A DNA stretch of 64,000 nt, taken from positions 14,646,001-14,710,000 of the forward strand of contig NW_018343955.1 in the NCBI RefSeq assembly GCF_002099425.1, given 5' to 3'. Source of the DNA: Phascolarctos cinereus (Eukaryota > Chordata > Mammalia > Diprotodontia > Phascolarctidae). The position numbers were made by a program, and so were the translations under genes. Below, in pieces: positions 10,647 to 22,165 of this stretch. The notes beneath the pieces were generated by a model, which was given only the letters and a program-made list of their open reading frames with translations, did not search any database and had not been told where the DNA came from. Position 1 is the stretch's first letter. Each line of letters opens with the position of its first letter.

Positions 10647-10888
10647 GTAAGGGCAGCTAAATGGCACAGTGGATAGAATGCTAGGCCTGGAGTCAGGAAT
10701 TTGAGTTCAAATGTAGCCTCAGATACCTAGCTGTATGATCCTAGGCAAGTCATTTAGCCCCTATTTGTCTCAGTTTCCTTTCTGTAACATGGGGATAATA
10801 ATAGCATCTACCTTCCAGGGTTGCTGTGAGAATCAAATGAGATAATAATTCTAAAGTGCTTAGCATAGCTCTTTGCACTTAGTAAGAA
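10647..10888 (+). mobile_element. MIR-type SINE with tRNA-like head, full length
   Basis: The head is 'gggcagctaaatggcacagt', the core 'ctgtatgatcctaggcaagt' and 'gtctcagtttcctttctgt', and the 3' part 'cagggttgctgtgagaatca' with 'taattctaaagtgcttagc'. It sits between two antisense L1 copies. Confidence 0.88.
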
Positions 10889-10904
10889 GAGCATGAAGTA
10901 GAAC

Positions 10905-13340
10905 ATCAGGAATGCTTTAATTTACATTTATCTAATTGTTAGTGATTTGGAGCATCTTTTTCAATGATTTTTGATGGCTTAGATTTATTCCTTGGAAAAT
11001 TGTTTGTTAATGTTCCTTAGCCATTTATATCTTTGGTAATGACTCTTAAGTTTATAAATTTGAATCAGTTACTTAGAGATTCTTAAATATGAAACCTTTA
11101 TCAGGGAATCTTGTTGCAAGGCTTTTCCCATTACCTGCTTACCTTCTAATTTTAAATAGATTACTTTTTCTGTGCGAACACTTTTAAATTTTATATAATC
11201 AAAACTTTCAATTTTATCTCCTGGGATCCTCTCTAGTACTTATGTGATCATGAACTCTTCCTCTATCCATAAGATCTGGAAGGTAATTTGTTCATGGCTC
11301 CTCTAATTTGTTTCTAATGTTACCTTTTATGTTTAAGTCATGTATACAAAATAATGAGTCTTTACTCCAGTAATTTGGATCTTTGGTCTATATATTATGC
11401 TACTATATTTGCTTTTGTATCTTTTATAATTAATCTGTTCCACTGATAGACTTCTTTATTTCTTAACCAGTATCAAATTGCTTCAATGAGTCCTGCTTTG
11501 TATTATAGTTTGAAATCTGGTGCTGATATGTGCCCTTCTTTCATATTTTTTTTCATCATTTTCCTTAAGATTTTTCACCTTTTGTTCCTCCATATGAATT
11601 TCATTATTATTTTTGCTAGAGCTAAAAATTAATCTTTTGGTAGTTTGATTGGTATAACACTGGAGATGTAAATTAGTTTAGCTAGTTATATCATTTTAAT
11701 TCTATTCATTTGAACAACTTATTTATAATTAATATTTCTCCTATTATTTAGATATGTCTTAATTTCTACAAAAGAATGTTTTATAGTTGGACTTACATAG
11801 TACATGTGTATTTCTGGGTATATACATCCCCAAATCTTTTGTATCTTCTTTAGTTATTTAGAATGTGATTTTTGTTTTTATTTCTTCTGATTTTTGTATG
11901 TTTATATATTTATTTGGAAATTTTTACTAATTTACTGATTGTTTCAATTAATTTTAGAGAATTCTTTAAGGTTTTCTAAATAAATCATTTTATTATCTGC
12001 AAAAGTAACAATTTTATTTTTTTCTTTGCCTATATTCTCTCATTTTCTCTTTTTGTCTTATTGCTATATGTATATATATTTATATATATATTTCTAGAAC
12101 TATGTTAAATATTAATGGTAATAAAGGGCAACCTTGCTGAAGTTCTGATCTTATTGGAAAGAACTCTTAAGTTTTCTCCATTACATAGGTTTCCTCTTGA
12201 TTTTAGGTGGGAATTATTTATAATATTAAGGAAAAGTCCATTTATTTCTATGCTTTCTAGTATTTTTAAACAAAAACAAGTATTGGATTTTGTCAAAAGC
12301 CTTTTCATCATCTATTGGTATGAACATGCTTTTATATTTATATCATTTGCGTTATTAATTGTATTCATACTCTATCTTCTGTTGAACCCCACTGCATTCA
12401 TGATATAAATCCAAGTTGGTCATAATGTATAATCTTTCTAACGTATTGTTGAAGCCTGTTTGCTAATATTTTATTTAATGTTTCTGTGTCAATCTTCATT
12501 AGTGACACTAGTCTATATGTTTTTTCTCTTCATTGACTCTCTCTTGTTTAAGTGTCAAGACTACATATTATAGAAAATAATTGGAAGGGAACCCTTTCTT
12601 CTACAATAACAAACCAGTTATATAATACTAGGGTTAATTTTCTATAATTGTTGGATTCAATTCACTTGTAAATCTATCTGATCCTGGAGGTTTTTTCTTT
12701 GGAAGTTCATTTGTGTCTTGTTCATATTCTTTGTCTGAGATTAGGTTGTTTAAATTTTTTTGCTTTTCCTACTAATCTGAGTATTTTATATTTTTGTCAG
12801 TATTCATCCATTTCTCTAAGCTCTCAATTGCATTAGCATATAATTGAGCAAAATAATATCTAATACTTTACTTCCTTTTCAATTACTATGAATTCTTCCT
12901 TTCATTTTTTATACTAACTATTTTCCCCCTCTCTTTTAAAAAATCAAATTAGACACATTTTAATAGTTTTTAAAAAGCTTTTCATATTTAGTAATTCAAT
13001 AGTTTTTTAATTTCAACTTTATTGATGTCTTGTCTTTAATTTTCAGAATTTTTATTTGTTATTTAGTCGGAGGTTTTGAAAAATTGATTTTGTTCAAGTT
13101 TTTTAGTTATGTATCCAATTCATTGGTGTGTTCTTTTTTAGGATAAAAATGTGTAGAGATATAAAATTTCCACTTCAGAATAGTTGCACCCTATAAGTTT
13201 TGGTATCTTACCTCATTGTTGTCATTTTCTTTGATTAAACTTTCTATTTTTTAAAATATTAATTTTTTCTTTGACCTACCAGTTCTTTAGAATTATTTGA
13301 CTTATTCTCCAAGCACTTTTAAATTCTTTCTTGAAAGGAA
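10905..13340 (-). mobile_element. Second L1, ORF2 only, antisense
   Basis: It reads from near the ORF2 3' end ('attgttagtgatttggagca') through 'ctttatcagggaatcttgt', 'accagtatcaaattgcttca', 'tagaactatgttaaatatta', 'ttttgtcaaaagccttttca' and 'ttcacttgtaaatctatctg' to 'ttctttagaattatttgact'. It is more diverged in places than the first L1 and has broken frames. It lacks the extreme 3' end as well as ORF1. Confidence 0.82.
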
Positions 13341-14576
13341 AGTATGTCAGCTTTTCTTTTTTCACTTTTTTTTGATGAAGTTACAAAACAGTATACATCT
13401 CCAACATACCATAGAATAGCTGAGAGTATGATTAATTCTTTTTTGCTACCATTCAATATTGTACCTTTTTAAAAGAAATTTTTCTTTCCTTTGTTATCTT
13501 CAGTATTCTTTCTTATTCTTCCCTTCCAGTCTATTTCCAATTTTATTTTCTGATTCCTTATTTATTCCTTTTTTATGCTTTCTGTGTCCTACCTGTTGTT
13601 AAAGTTTCTGAAGTACCAGGTTCAAGCTTCTTTTGACCGCTCTTTGTGTTATTGGCCTTATAGCTTTTGTCCTATGTTCCTTTTTTTCTGCTATTCTTCA
13701 CTCACAGAAACACCAATAAATGAGGAAAGCAGCATCATGTGATAGAAATGTGTTGCAAAATAATGCATCCTGATGTGACCCCAGACTTATTGCCTTCCTT
13801 CACCATGATCAATCTATAGTCTGAAGGCTATGCCGCCTTATCTATACCCCCACCACTGCCATTTTCAGTGTCAACTACCCTTAGTAAGTCATGTATCCCT
13901 TCTCCTGGGTCAGAGTGCTACTCATGAAGGCAGAACTCTCTCCCTGAAAGGTGCCTTCAAATACACAAAATCTTTCCAGGCTAAACTCATGCAGTCCCCA
14001 TTTTCTACCATAGGTACACTTCCCTGCCATGAGATTTTCAGTTGGATTCTATATTTCCTCACCAGGGCCACATCCTTCCTGTTCTCCATTCCATTTCCTC
14101 CCTTCTGTCACCTCTTCTATTTTCCAGACTCCCAATTACCAAAAGACAATAAGAATCAATATCCCTATGCTGTTCCCCCATGAACATAGTATAGATATGC
14201 CATTCCCTCTGTTCCCCATCTTCTCTGATCCTATTTATGAAATGTTCCTCTCTACAACTCTTTTCTACAAAACGTATCCCTTTGCTTGTGAGGGGTTGTT
14301 GGAGGGATTTAGTCAATGGTAACTCAATTCAATCCTTCTACTTTTGCTTTTCCTGATTTACTTATTTAGATTTTTTTATGTTTCTGTTGTTTGAGATGTT
14401 TGCAAGTTGAATATTCTCCTCACTCTTTTATTGTTGTTGTTGTTGTTGTTGTTTGTTGTTGTAGGAATACCTCAAATGTTTCTCTTATTGAACAACCATA
14501 TTTTTTTTCATTGATGGTGAAACTAGGTTTAGGTTTTTTTTTTGTATTACAATTTAACCTCCTTTGTTTTTTATAA
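13341..14576. other. Unassigned stretch
   Basis: I cannot assign a gene or repeat family. Open frames of 117 and 97 residues at 13830-14322 overlap each other in different frames and show no domain, signal peptide or splice context. A (GTT)n run lies at 14430-14462. Confidence 0.45.
14430..14462. repeat. (GTT)n microsatellite
   Basis: About ten units of GTT with one extra T. It is not joined to a SINE tail that I can see. Confidence 0.9.
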
Positions 14577-15565
14577 TACGCTATACCTCTACTCAGCTAC
14601 CAAAGTGATCTTTTTAAAGATTCGGTCTGATCATGTCACCTTGTAGCTGTTGTTTGCCCTTTGTTCTTGAAGAGGACTAATAACATCAGGAAAGTGATGT
14701 CATGACTTGCAAGTGAATTGGATTTAAGTGAGGCAGGGCTATGCAAAGTCACCAGCCTCTCTCACTCCTCTGGAGCCATCTGGGTCCAGTGGCAAGGTAT
14801 AGATCAGGACAACTGGAGATGGCCCAAATGCAGTGGGAGACCTTGGACTTTTCCAGGTAAGGTCTTTCCCACATCTCAGTTTGTCTGAGGCAACACCTAT
14901 CTGGGAGGGGTAGACCCTCAGCATTTCTGGCCAAAACAGAAACGATTGCTATTTACACTCATTCTGAGCCATCAGAACCCAAACAATGACCAAATGAGTT
15001 TTGGGCTGAGATGGCCAGCCATGTCACCTATCTACTCAATAAACTCCAGTGGCTCCCTATTGCCCCCAGGATCATGTATAAAAGCCTCTGTTTAGCTTTT
15101 AAAGCCATTCAAAACCTAGTCCATTCCTATCTTTCCAGTCTTCTTACAATTTACTCTCCTCCTTGTACTCTACAATCCTGTGACACCAAGACACTCTTTC
15201 TCCAGACTCTGTGTATTTTCCTTGACTGCTCTCCCAGGTCTGGAATTCTCTCCCTCCTCATCTCAAACTCTCATCTTCCCCTGAATCCTTCAACTCTAAG
15301 CCAAAATCCTACCTTCTGCAAGAAACATTTTCTTTTCCCCCTTAATACTAATGTCTTCCCTTTGTGATGTACACACACACACAAACACACACACACATAT
15401 TTATATATCTTGTATGTACATTATTGTTTGCATATTTTCTATTAGAATGTGACCTCCCTGAGGGCAGGGAATGTTCCTCCCCTCCTTCATTTTTTTTAAT
15501 CCTCTGCACTCAACACAGTATCTGGCACAAAATATGTGTTCAATAAATGCTTGTTGACTGACTGG
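14577..15565 (+). mobile_element. L2 3' end, split by a 378-bp insertion
   Basis: Sense L2: 'agctaccaaagtgatctttt' and 'ctgatcatgtcacc', then after the insert 'aataaactccagtggctccc', 'caggatcatgtataaaagcc', 'tgtgacctccctgagggcag' and the terminus 'caataaatgcttgttgactg'. The order matches the L2 ORF2 C-terminus through the 3' UTR. An ACAC-rich run occurs at 15372-15400. Confidence 0.85.
14642..15019. mobile_element. 378-bp dispersed element of unnamed family
   Basis: It is bounded by 'catgtcacct' at 14632-14641 and again at 15020-15029, a perfect 10-bp target-site duplication in the L2 host. The body contains 'ttgttcttgaagaggactaa', 'gtgatgtcatgacttgcaag', 'gccatctgggtccagtggca' and 'ggcaacacctatctgggag'. 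I recall this text as a dispersed repeat in other marsupial DNA but cannot name the family. It has no open reading frame of note and no long terminal repeats. Confidence 0.75.
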
Positions 15566-15649
15566 TTGACCATTCTTTACCCTTCTGCAATTTTCCATGA
15601 CTGCCAAAAGTTTTGTGCAATTCAAATTATATTTCCATCATGTTTAAAA

Positions 15650-16029
15650 GTCTTCATCTTGTCTGCTTGGAAACTTTGTCATTTGTCTTTAAAATAGTCA
15701 AATTAAACCACTATGTGTCTTAAAGTTTAAAGTATAGATTTTTTCCCTTTCTTTAGGAAAGATCTGCGAATTCTTTAATCAGTGCTTTGCTATCCATATT
15801 TGAATTTCTGTATAGTTTTCTTGTATTATTTTTGACATTATAATATTCACATTAATTTTTTTTTCATATTCTTCTTGGAGACCAAAGTTCTTTACATTGT
15901 CTCTGCATATCTTATCTTCCAGTTCAGCTGCTTTAGGCTGTATAGAATTTATGACTTCACTTCATGTTTTTTTTCTTTGCTTTTCTTAGGCCAAATTTTC
16001 TTCCATATTTTTGAGTTCCACATGTCAGT
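15650..16029 (-). mobile_element. Probable L1 ORF1 remnant, antisense
   Basis: 'ctttacattgtctctgcata', 'tatcttccagttcagctgct' and the 'ttttcttgtattatttttga' region follow the order of antisense L1 ORF1 (RRM-coding part). Similarity is by recall and is weak. The alternative is anonymous T-rich sequence. Confidence 0.45.
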
Positions 16030-16560
16030 CTTTAAACCTACCACTCTGATAGTCTAACTTCTCAAATCCAAAAACTTCAATGGTTCCTCATTAACTATTA
16101 AACAAAGTATAAACTTAGCTTGATGTTTCCCTTCACGTGTCCTATCTGTCCAGGAAAATTAGAACCTTCCCCTCTTCTATTTCTGTGCCTATACTCACTT
16201 ACATGCCTTGTGTCTGGAATGTCATTTCTGCCTGGTGAAATGAAGTTCTTCCTTTACTTTGAGGCCTAGCTCAGGTCTTATCTACTCGATGAGTTGGTGA
16301 TTCCTCTCCATTCCATTTCCCATAAAGTGAAAGTGATCTTTCCTTCCTCAGATTTCTCAGATTACTTTTCCTGAATCTCTGGTTTGCATTTTTCATGATC
16401 TGATACATATCAAAGTTACTTGAGTATAACTCTCTCCAATTTATATTATATGTTGCTTGATAGCAGAATCTATATATTTTTTCATCTTTGCATCTCCAGC
16501 ACCTACTGTAGCATCTTACATAAAGGAGCTGCTTAATAATTACTTCATGAATAATTCAAT
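16030..16560 (+). mobile_element. L2 3' end, sense
   Basis: 'ccaaaaacttcaatggttcc', 'tgcctatactcacttacatg', 'gaggcctagctcaggtctta', 'tttgcatctccagcacctac' and 'ggagctgcttaataattact' are in the order of the L2 3' end. It is older than the L2 at 14577-15565. Confidence 0.7.
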
Positions 16561-16790
16561 AGTTAAATACAATGAACATTTATTAGCAACTTCTTATGTG
16601 GAAGGCTCTGTGCCATGATCTGGGGATCCAAAGATACAGAGATGAATAATGTAAAGTCTCTGTTCTCTCTCAACGAGCTTGTGATCCAATAGAGGGAACT
16701 AGATGTGTACAAAAATAAATATAACATAGAGTAGAGTGGAACGTGCATAAAAGGCACATTATCTTATGGTATTCAGCGCTGGTAGCAAGG
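16561..16790 (-). mobile_element. L2 3' end, antisense
   Basis: 'gaacatttattagcaacttc', 'ggctctgtgccatgatctgg' and 'caacgagcttgtgatccaat' are the reverse of an L2 terminus. It abuts the sense L2 tail at 16560, giving a tail-to-tail pair. Confidence 0.75.
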
Positions 16791-16925
16791 GTAGACAAGA
16801 TAGATAGCTGTCTAGAGATAATTTTCAATATTGCTCTTTATTTGTCTATACATTTTTAGTGAAAGAAAACTCCACTTTCCATGACATGCATGAAATAACT
16901 ATGTGATGAATACACCCACATGTCA

Positions 16926-17145
16926 CGAAGTAGCATGGCATAACAGATAGAATGTTGGACTTGGAGTCTGAAAGCTCTGGGTTCAAATCCAACCAATAAC
17001 AATTACTTACCCTTGCAGCTTTCTCATCTATAAAACTGGAATAGTAAAATCTGTACTCACATGTTTTTGGGAAGCTCAAGTGAGATAGTGTATGTTAAGT
17101 GCTTTGAAAAATTCGAAGTGAAAAATAAATACCATTAATTATTAC
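16926..17145 (+). mobile_element. MIR-type SINE
   Basis: Head 'gtagcatggcataacagata' and 'ggacttggagtctgaaagct'; core 'gggttcaaatccaacc' and 'ctttctcatctataaaactg'; 3' part 'taagtgctttgaaaaattc'. Confidence 0.8.
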
Positions 17146-17465
17146 AAAGAAGACTATAAATTTCCTATGAACAGTAATACAGATCAAATGTAGTCTCTAA
17201 TTCATGCCTAAGGCTTGCAAATGCTTTGTCCTTGGCTCAAAAGAGAGCTCACAGGAAAGGGGTTACTTTTGACTTACAGAACTGGAAAAGAATTCATGGA
17301 AGAAGTCTTGAGCTGAATATCATGAGAATCTAAATATTTCTGTGAGATTCCAGCATAAATCCTTGCAGACTTGAACACACATTACTGAGTAGATCACTAC
17401 TTCAGTATGAGCATGCATTTAAGGGTAACATTTCCAAAGCCATGGGCTGAAATGGAGCGCTCTCG
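17146..17465. other. Unassigned stretch
   Basis: No gene or repeat recognised. Confidence 0.5.
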
Positions 17466-17469
17466 GAGA

Positions 17470-17770
17470 ACCAACAAATTTTAAAATTGGAAGGCCTTCA
17501 GATGCCATCTAGAGCGGCCTATGTTTGAACAAAATTCCCATTTTAACATGTCCCACAAGCAGTCAATCAGCCTTTACTTGAAGGCCCCTAAAGTAAAGAT
17601 TACCACATCACTGGGCAGCACCCTCCACTTTTATACTGTTCTATTTGTCAGGAAGTTGGTCTTTAAGTTAAGCCTAAATCTGCTATCTGGGGTCAAAAAG
17701 AACAAGTGTGACTCTTCTCCTTCATGACAATCTTTCACATACTTGGAAGATGGCACGGCACACATGTCTT
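17470..17770 (-). mobile_element. CR1/L3 LINE 3' part, antisense
   Basis: 'aaaattggaaggccttcaga', 'tcagcctttacttgaaggcc', 'ttaagcctaaatctgctatc' and 'ctttcacatacttggaagat' follow the antisense order of the CR1/L3 3' end (tail, ORF2 C-terminus). It is heavily diverged. Confidence 0.7.
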
Positions 17771-18255
17771 CACAGAGTTTCCCATATTGCTTGGTTCAAA
17801 GGATGGCTTTGTGAAAATGAAGGTTTTTGTATAAAAACTTGACCTTCTGGTTATAAAATTATTTCCAGTTTTGAAAAATTATTTCAGCTTCCCCTACACA
17901 TGTGCTGCTCAGTCTGGCACTTCTGGCGAGAAGATGAGGGGAGATTTTCAGCATGACCATTTTTACAGCTTGGAAGATAAACAATTTTATCTTTTTCATA
18001 TATCCCATTTGTTGCTATGAGTTCTCCAAGGGAAGCTGGCCATCTCCTCCATCCCAAGATTATTTACACTGGCTTACATTCATTCATTCTGGACTCCTTT
18101 ACCAACAGGGAACTGAAATGTTTTGTTCTGAGAATCCCAAACTTGGAATTGATGCTTCATCTTTTTGTATGATTTTGTAACACCTCTCAGTCTTCCCTAA
18201 GGCATTGGGAGGTAGCGTAAGAGAAAGAATCAGAAGCTACATTTCCTTCCATAAG
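17771..18255. other. Unassigned stretch
   Basis: No gene or repeat recognised. A 75-residue frame at 17953-18180 has no known domain. Confidence 0.45.
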
Positions 18256-18600
18256 AATCAATCAATAGACCAGCATTTATTTTATGTGTTAGGTTGAGGG
18301 CAGCCAGGTGGTACATTGACTAGAGTGCTGGGCCTAGTTTCAGAAAGACTTGAGTTCAAATCCAACCAAAGACACTAGCTATATGACCCAGGGCAAGTCA
18401 CTTAACCCTGTTTGCCTCAGTTTCCTCATCTGTAAAATAGGTTGGAGAAGGAAATGGCAAACCACTCCAGTATCTTTGCCAAGAACACCCTAAATGGGGT
18501 CATGAAGAATCGAACATGACTGATACGACTCAACAACAACAACGACATGTATCACGCATTGTAAAGGGCCTGAGTATAGTCCTTATTCTATAACTAATTT
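18256..18600 (-). mobile_element. L2 tail fragment, interrupted by a SINE
   Basis: Left part 'agcatttattttatgtgtta' and right part 'acgcattgtaaagggcctga' with 'gagtatagtccttattcta' read as one antisense L2 3' end around the SINE at about 18299-18544. Its limits are approximate. Confidence 0.55.
18299..18544 (+). mobile_element. Mar1-type long SINE with RTE-like tail
   Basis: 'gggcagccaggtggtacatt', 'gacccagggcaagtcactta', 'gtttcctcatctgtaaaata', 'ggaaatggcaaaccactcca' and 'ggggtcatgaagaatcgaac' are followed by a (CAA)n tail. It is near full length. Target-site duplications, if present, have decayed. Confidence 0.92.
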
Positions 18601-18689
18601 GCCATATGTAACAGCACATAGAAGGGTGGAAGAGCTAGAGAGGTTCTGAAGTATGTAGCAGAGAATATAATAATCTTTACCATGGATGT

Positions 18690-18845
18690 AGAGTTTTAAG
18701 CTTTTAAAAGCACTTTACAAATGTTATCTCATTTTCTTTTATCCTCACAATAACCGTGGGAGGTAGGTGCTATTATTATACCCATCTTACAGATAAGGAA
18801 ACTGAGACAGACAGAAATAGGATCACATAGCTAGTAAGTATAGGA
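18690..18845 (-). mobile_element. MIR-type SINE, antisense
   Basis: 'aaaagcactttacaaatgtt', 'atctcattttcttttatcct', 'ggtaggtgctattattatac' and 'agataaggaaactgagacag'. The tRNA-like head is missing. Confidence 0.85.
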
Positions 18846-19129
18846 TGTGTTACCCAGGGTCACTAAGCACGGAGTCGATTTTCTTAGTAAAGGAGGAGTG
18901 CCGGTCATCTGCAGAGACAAGGAGTAAAGAAAAAATTGGGGGCTTGAGAAAAGAGTGCTCAAAACAGCCACTGCGGAAAGCATTAGTCAGAGATGAATAA
19001 GAGCTTTTCCATGTAGCAATGAGGACTTGGTTAAGGGTAGATAACATTCATAGCAGATCCAGATGGTATAGTTGTTTTATTTCTTTTAGCAGTGTTGAAC
19101 AGATCAAGAGTAAGAGCAGAGGAGTGACT

Positions 19130-21200
19130 GAATCAGCAGCAGTAGCTTCTGGAGTTTTCATCCCACAGATGCAAAGGGTGTGAGGCAACTGGTCAAAAAG
19201 TGATTACAGGGAACCTTTTGCTGGCATTGTTTGAAGGACTCTGTTGAATTACCCATATGCAGTTCTGGGTGATGGGAAAGATCAAAACACAAACTTAGAA
19301 GACAATAAAGTCAAAACTGCTACATCCAAAGCCTCAAAGAAAAATGTGAATTGGTTTCAAGCCCCCCAAACAAGAATTCTTGAAAGAGCTCAAAAAGGAT
19401 TTGGTTTTAAAAATCAAATAAGAGAGTTACAGGAAAATTGGGGGAATGAAATGAGAGTAATGCAATAAAATAATGAAAAAAGAGTCAACAGCTTGGTAAA
19501 GGAAGCACAAAATATACTAAAGAAAATAACACCTTAAAATCAGAATAGGCCAAATGGCAAAAGGGGTGCAAAAATTCATTAAATAACTCCTTAAAAAGCA
19601 GACTTGATCAAATGGAAAAAGATGTTCAAAAATTCACTGAAGAAAAAACTCCTTAAAAAGTAGAATTGTCAAAAGGGAAAACAGAGATACAAAAACTCAC
19701 TGAAGAAAACAATTCCTTAAAAATTAGAATTGGGTAAGTGGAAGCTAAGACATCAAAAAACAATCAAACAAAACCAAAAGAGTGGAAAAAATAGAAGAAA
19801 ATGTGAAATATCTCTTTGGAAAAACAACTGGCCTGGAAAATAGATTGAGGAAAGATAATTTAAGAATTATTGACTACCTGAAAGCCATGATAAAAAAGAG
19901 TCCAGATGTCATATTTCAAGGAATTATCAAGGAAAATTGCCCTAATAGCCTAGAATCAAGGGATGAAATGGAAATTGAAAGAATACACCAATCACCTCCT
20001 GAAAGAGACCCCAAAACAAAAGCTCCTAGGAATATTACAGTCAAATTCCAGAACTCCCAGGTCAAGGAGAAAATATTGAAAGCATCCATAAAGAAGCAAT
20101 TCAAATATCATGGAACCACAGCCATGATAACAAGATTTAGCAGCTTCTACATTAAAAGATCAGAGGGCTTGGAATATGATATTTTGGAGAGCAAAGAATC
20201 TAGGATTATAACCAAGAATCTACCCAGCAAAACTGAGTATAATCCATCAGGAGAAAAAAGAGATATCTAATGAAATATAGGACTTTCAAGCATTGCTGAT
20301 GAAAAGATAAGAACTGAATAGAAAATTTGAGTTTCAAGTACAAGACTCAAGGGAAGCATAAAAAGGTAAACAGGAAAGAAAAATCATAAAGGATCTAATA
20401 AGATTTATCTGTTTACATCAAATATGGGAAGATAACACTTGTAACTTCTAAAAACTTTATCATTATAGGGCAGTTAGAAGTATACATAGAGCTTGGGTGT
20501 GAGTTGATGAAGAAGGGATGATAATATTAAAAAAAATTAGGGGGTGAGAAAGAGGGCTCCACTGGAGAAGGGGGTGGGGAGAGATAGAATGGAGTAAATT
20601 ATCTCACATAAAAGATGTATGAAAGAGCTTTTACAGTGGAGGGAAAGATGGGGAAGGTGGCAGGGAATGCTTGTACTTTATTTGTAATTTGCTTTAAAAG
20701 GGAATAACATACAGATTCAGTTGGGTATAGATATCTATCTTACCTTACAGGGAAGTAGAAGAGGAAGGAGATAAGATAAGAGGTGGGGAAGATAGAAAGG
20801 AGGGTGGATTGGGGGAGGCAGTGGTCAGAAGCAAAACACTTTTGAGGAAGGTTAGGGTGAAAGGAAAGAGAGAAAAAGACAAAAAGGGGGGGAAATAGGA
20901 TGGAGGGAAATATACATAATCATAATTGTGGAAAAAATTTTACAGCAAATTTTTGTCCTAAATGCCTCATTTCTCAAATGCATAGAGAACTGAATCAAAT
21001 GTATAAGAATGGGGCAGCTAGGTGGTGCAGTGGATAGAGCACCAGCCCTGAAGTCAGGAGGACCTGAGTTCAAATCCGGCCTCAGACCAAACACTTGACA
21101 CTTACTAGCTGTGTGATCCTGGGCAAGTCATTTAACCCCAATTGCCTAAAAAAAATGTATAAGAATACAAGTCATTCCACAGTTGATAAATGGTCAAATG
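19130..21200 (+). mobile_element. ORF1-bearing, internally deleted L1 (HAL1-like)
   Basis: Part of a 5' UTR ('tagcttctggagttttcatc', 'gtgtgaggcaactggtcaaa') precedes an L1 ORF1 remnant. The clearest frame, 19782-20270, encodes 162 residues with 'NVKYLFGKTTGLENRLRKDN', then 'IERIHQSPPERDPKTKAPRN' and 'QVKEKILKASIKKQ', the RRM and start of the C-terminal domain of ORF1p. The coiled-coil part upstream carries stops. After ORF1 come inter-ORF purine-rich text and an ORF2-start remnant ('aggatggagggaaatataca'). Near 20930 this jumps to ORF2 3' text ('cctcatttctcaaatgcata'). It carries a SINE at 21011-21152 and ends without a 3' UTR. Confidence 0.85.
21011..21152 (+). mobile_element. Mar1/WSINE1-type SINE, short form
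   Basis: It runs from 'ggggcagctaggtggtgcag' to 'ccccaattgcctaaa' and is nearly consensus-like. A perfect 14-bp target-site duplication, 'aaatgtataagaat', lies at 20997-21010 and 21153-21166. The intact duplication suggests one of the younger insertions here. It is inserted in the L1 derivative. Confidence 0.96.
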
Positions 21201-21901
21201 AAAGTGATTAGAAATTTAGGTTGATAAACTGGGAGGCCTGGAAATTTGAGGGTATATCATTATGAATATTGAAGTATGAGAGAAGGAGGCTGGGATGGAG
21301 ACAATGGCTATTAGACAGGTATTGATCTTCTGGAGAAAAAAGGGATTGGTCTGAAAATCAAGGGGTCAAAGCAACAAGTGTGTAAGCAGTGTGATATGGA
21401 CTGTTGAAGGGAACCTGAAAGAAGGAGAGGTTGCAGAATGATGGTAGCAGAGGAAGAGTCTGCAAGTGGCAATGAGGAGCAAGGAATATGCCAACTTTTC
21501 CACTTGGCTCTATGTCTCAGAGGGCATTAGAAAAGGAATACCAAAAACTTCAGAAAAACATGTCATCTGGACAAAGCCAGGTTGTTGGCACCAGAAGATG
21601 GGATTGTGAGGAAAAGACCTAGGCCAAAGGGGAGTTTGGTAGTCATAAAGCGAGGATTTTGGAAGGCCCAATGAAAGAGGACAGGAGGATAGGGGAAGAG
21701 GGAGGCTGGGGGGAAGTAGGGCTGATTTAGATAAGGATGAGAATTTGAGGAGAAGTAGCACACAGAAGTTGTTTTCCCTAAGAAGAAACAATGATAAGTA
21801 AGAGGTAGAAGTTTCCATAAGACAAAGCAAATACCAGGAATGTGGAAATTGTTCTATGTTCCATCCAAACACAGTCCAGGGTTTTACCTCTGCTATGTCT
21901 T
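21201..21901. other. Unassigned purine-rich stretch
   Basis: I do not recognise it with confidence. Parts resemble the antisense of an L2 5' region, but not enough to call. The 132-residue frame at 21510-21908 (minus) has no recognisable domain. Confidence 0.35.
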
Positions 21902-22165
21902 TGTTCACATCGTTGCCTATGGCTAGAATGCCTTTCTACCTAATCCCTGGCTTTTAAAATTCCACTCATCCTTCTGTCCTCTGTGAAACAGTTGTAAAAT
22001 CATTCCCTCTAGTTGGCATTCCCTGAACCCTCCTAATTGGCCTCACTGCCTCAAGACTCTTCCCATTCCAGTCCATCCTCTCCATCAAAACAATTTTCTT
22101 TAAGCTCAGATCTAACCACATCATTCCTCTACTCAAAAAATCAAGTGGCTCCATACTGTCTCTTA
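21902..22165 (+). mobile_element. L2 3'-region fragments, sense
   Basis: 'gctagaatgcctttctacct' and 'cctcactgcctcaagactct', then 'agctcagatctaaccacatc' and 'caagtggctccatactgtct', match L2 ORF2 C-terminal sense text. The order of the first and second parts suggests two adjoining pieces. Confidence 0.65.

Noticed and set aside
13830-14322. Frames of 117 and 97 residues in overlapping positions
   Set aside because: No domain, no coding-like composition difference from the flanks, and a third frame overlaps on the other strand. Left as unassigned.
19782-20270. 162-residue frame that could be taken for a host gene
   Set aside because: Its motif order (coiled-coil end, RRM-type segment with 'SPPERDPKTKAPRN') is L1 ORF1p, and similar text recurs at 34882-35331 and 60623-60826.
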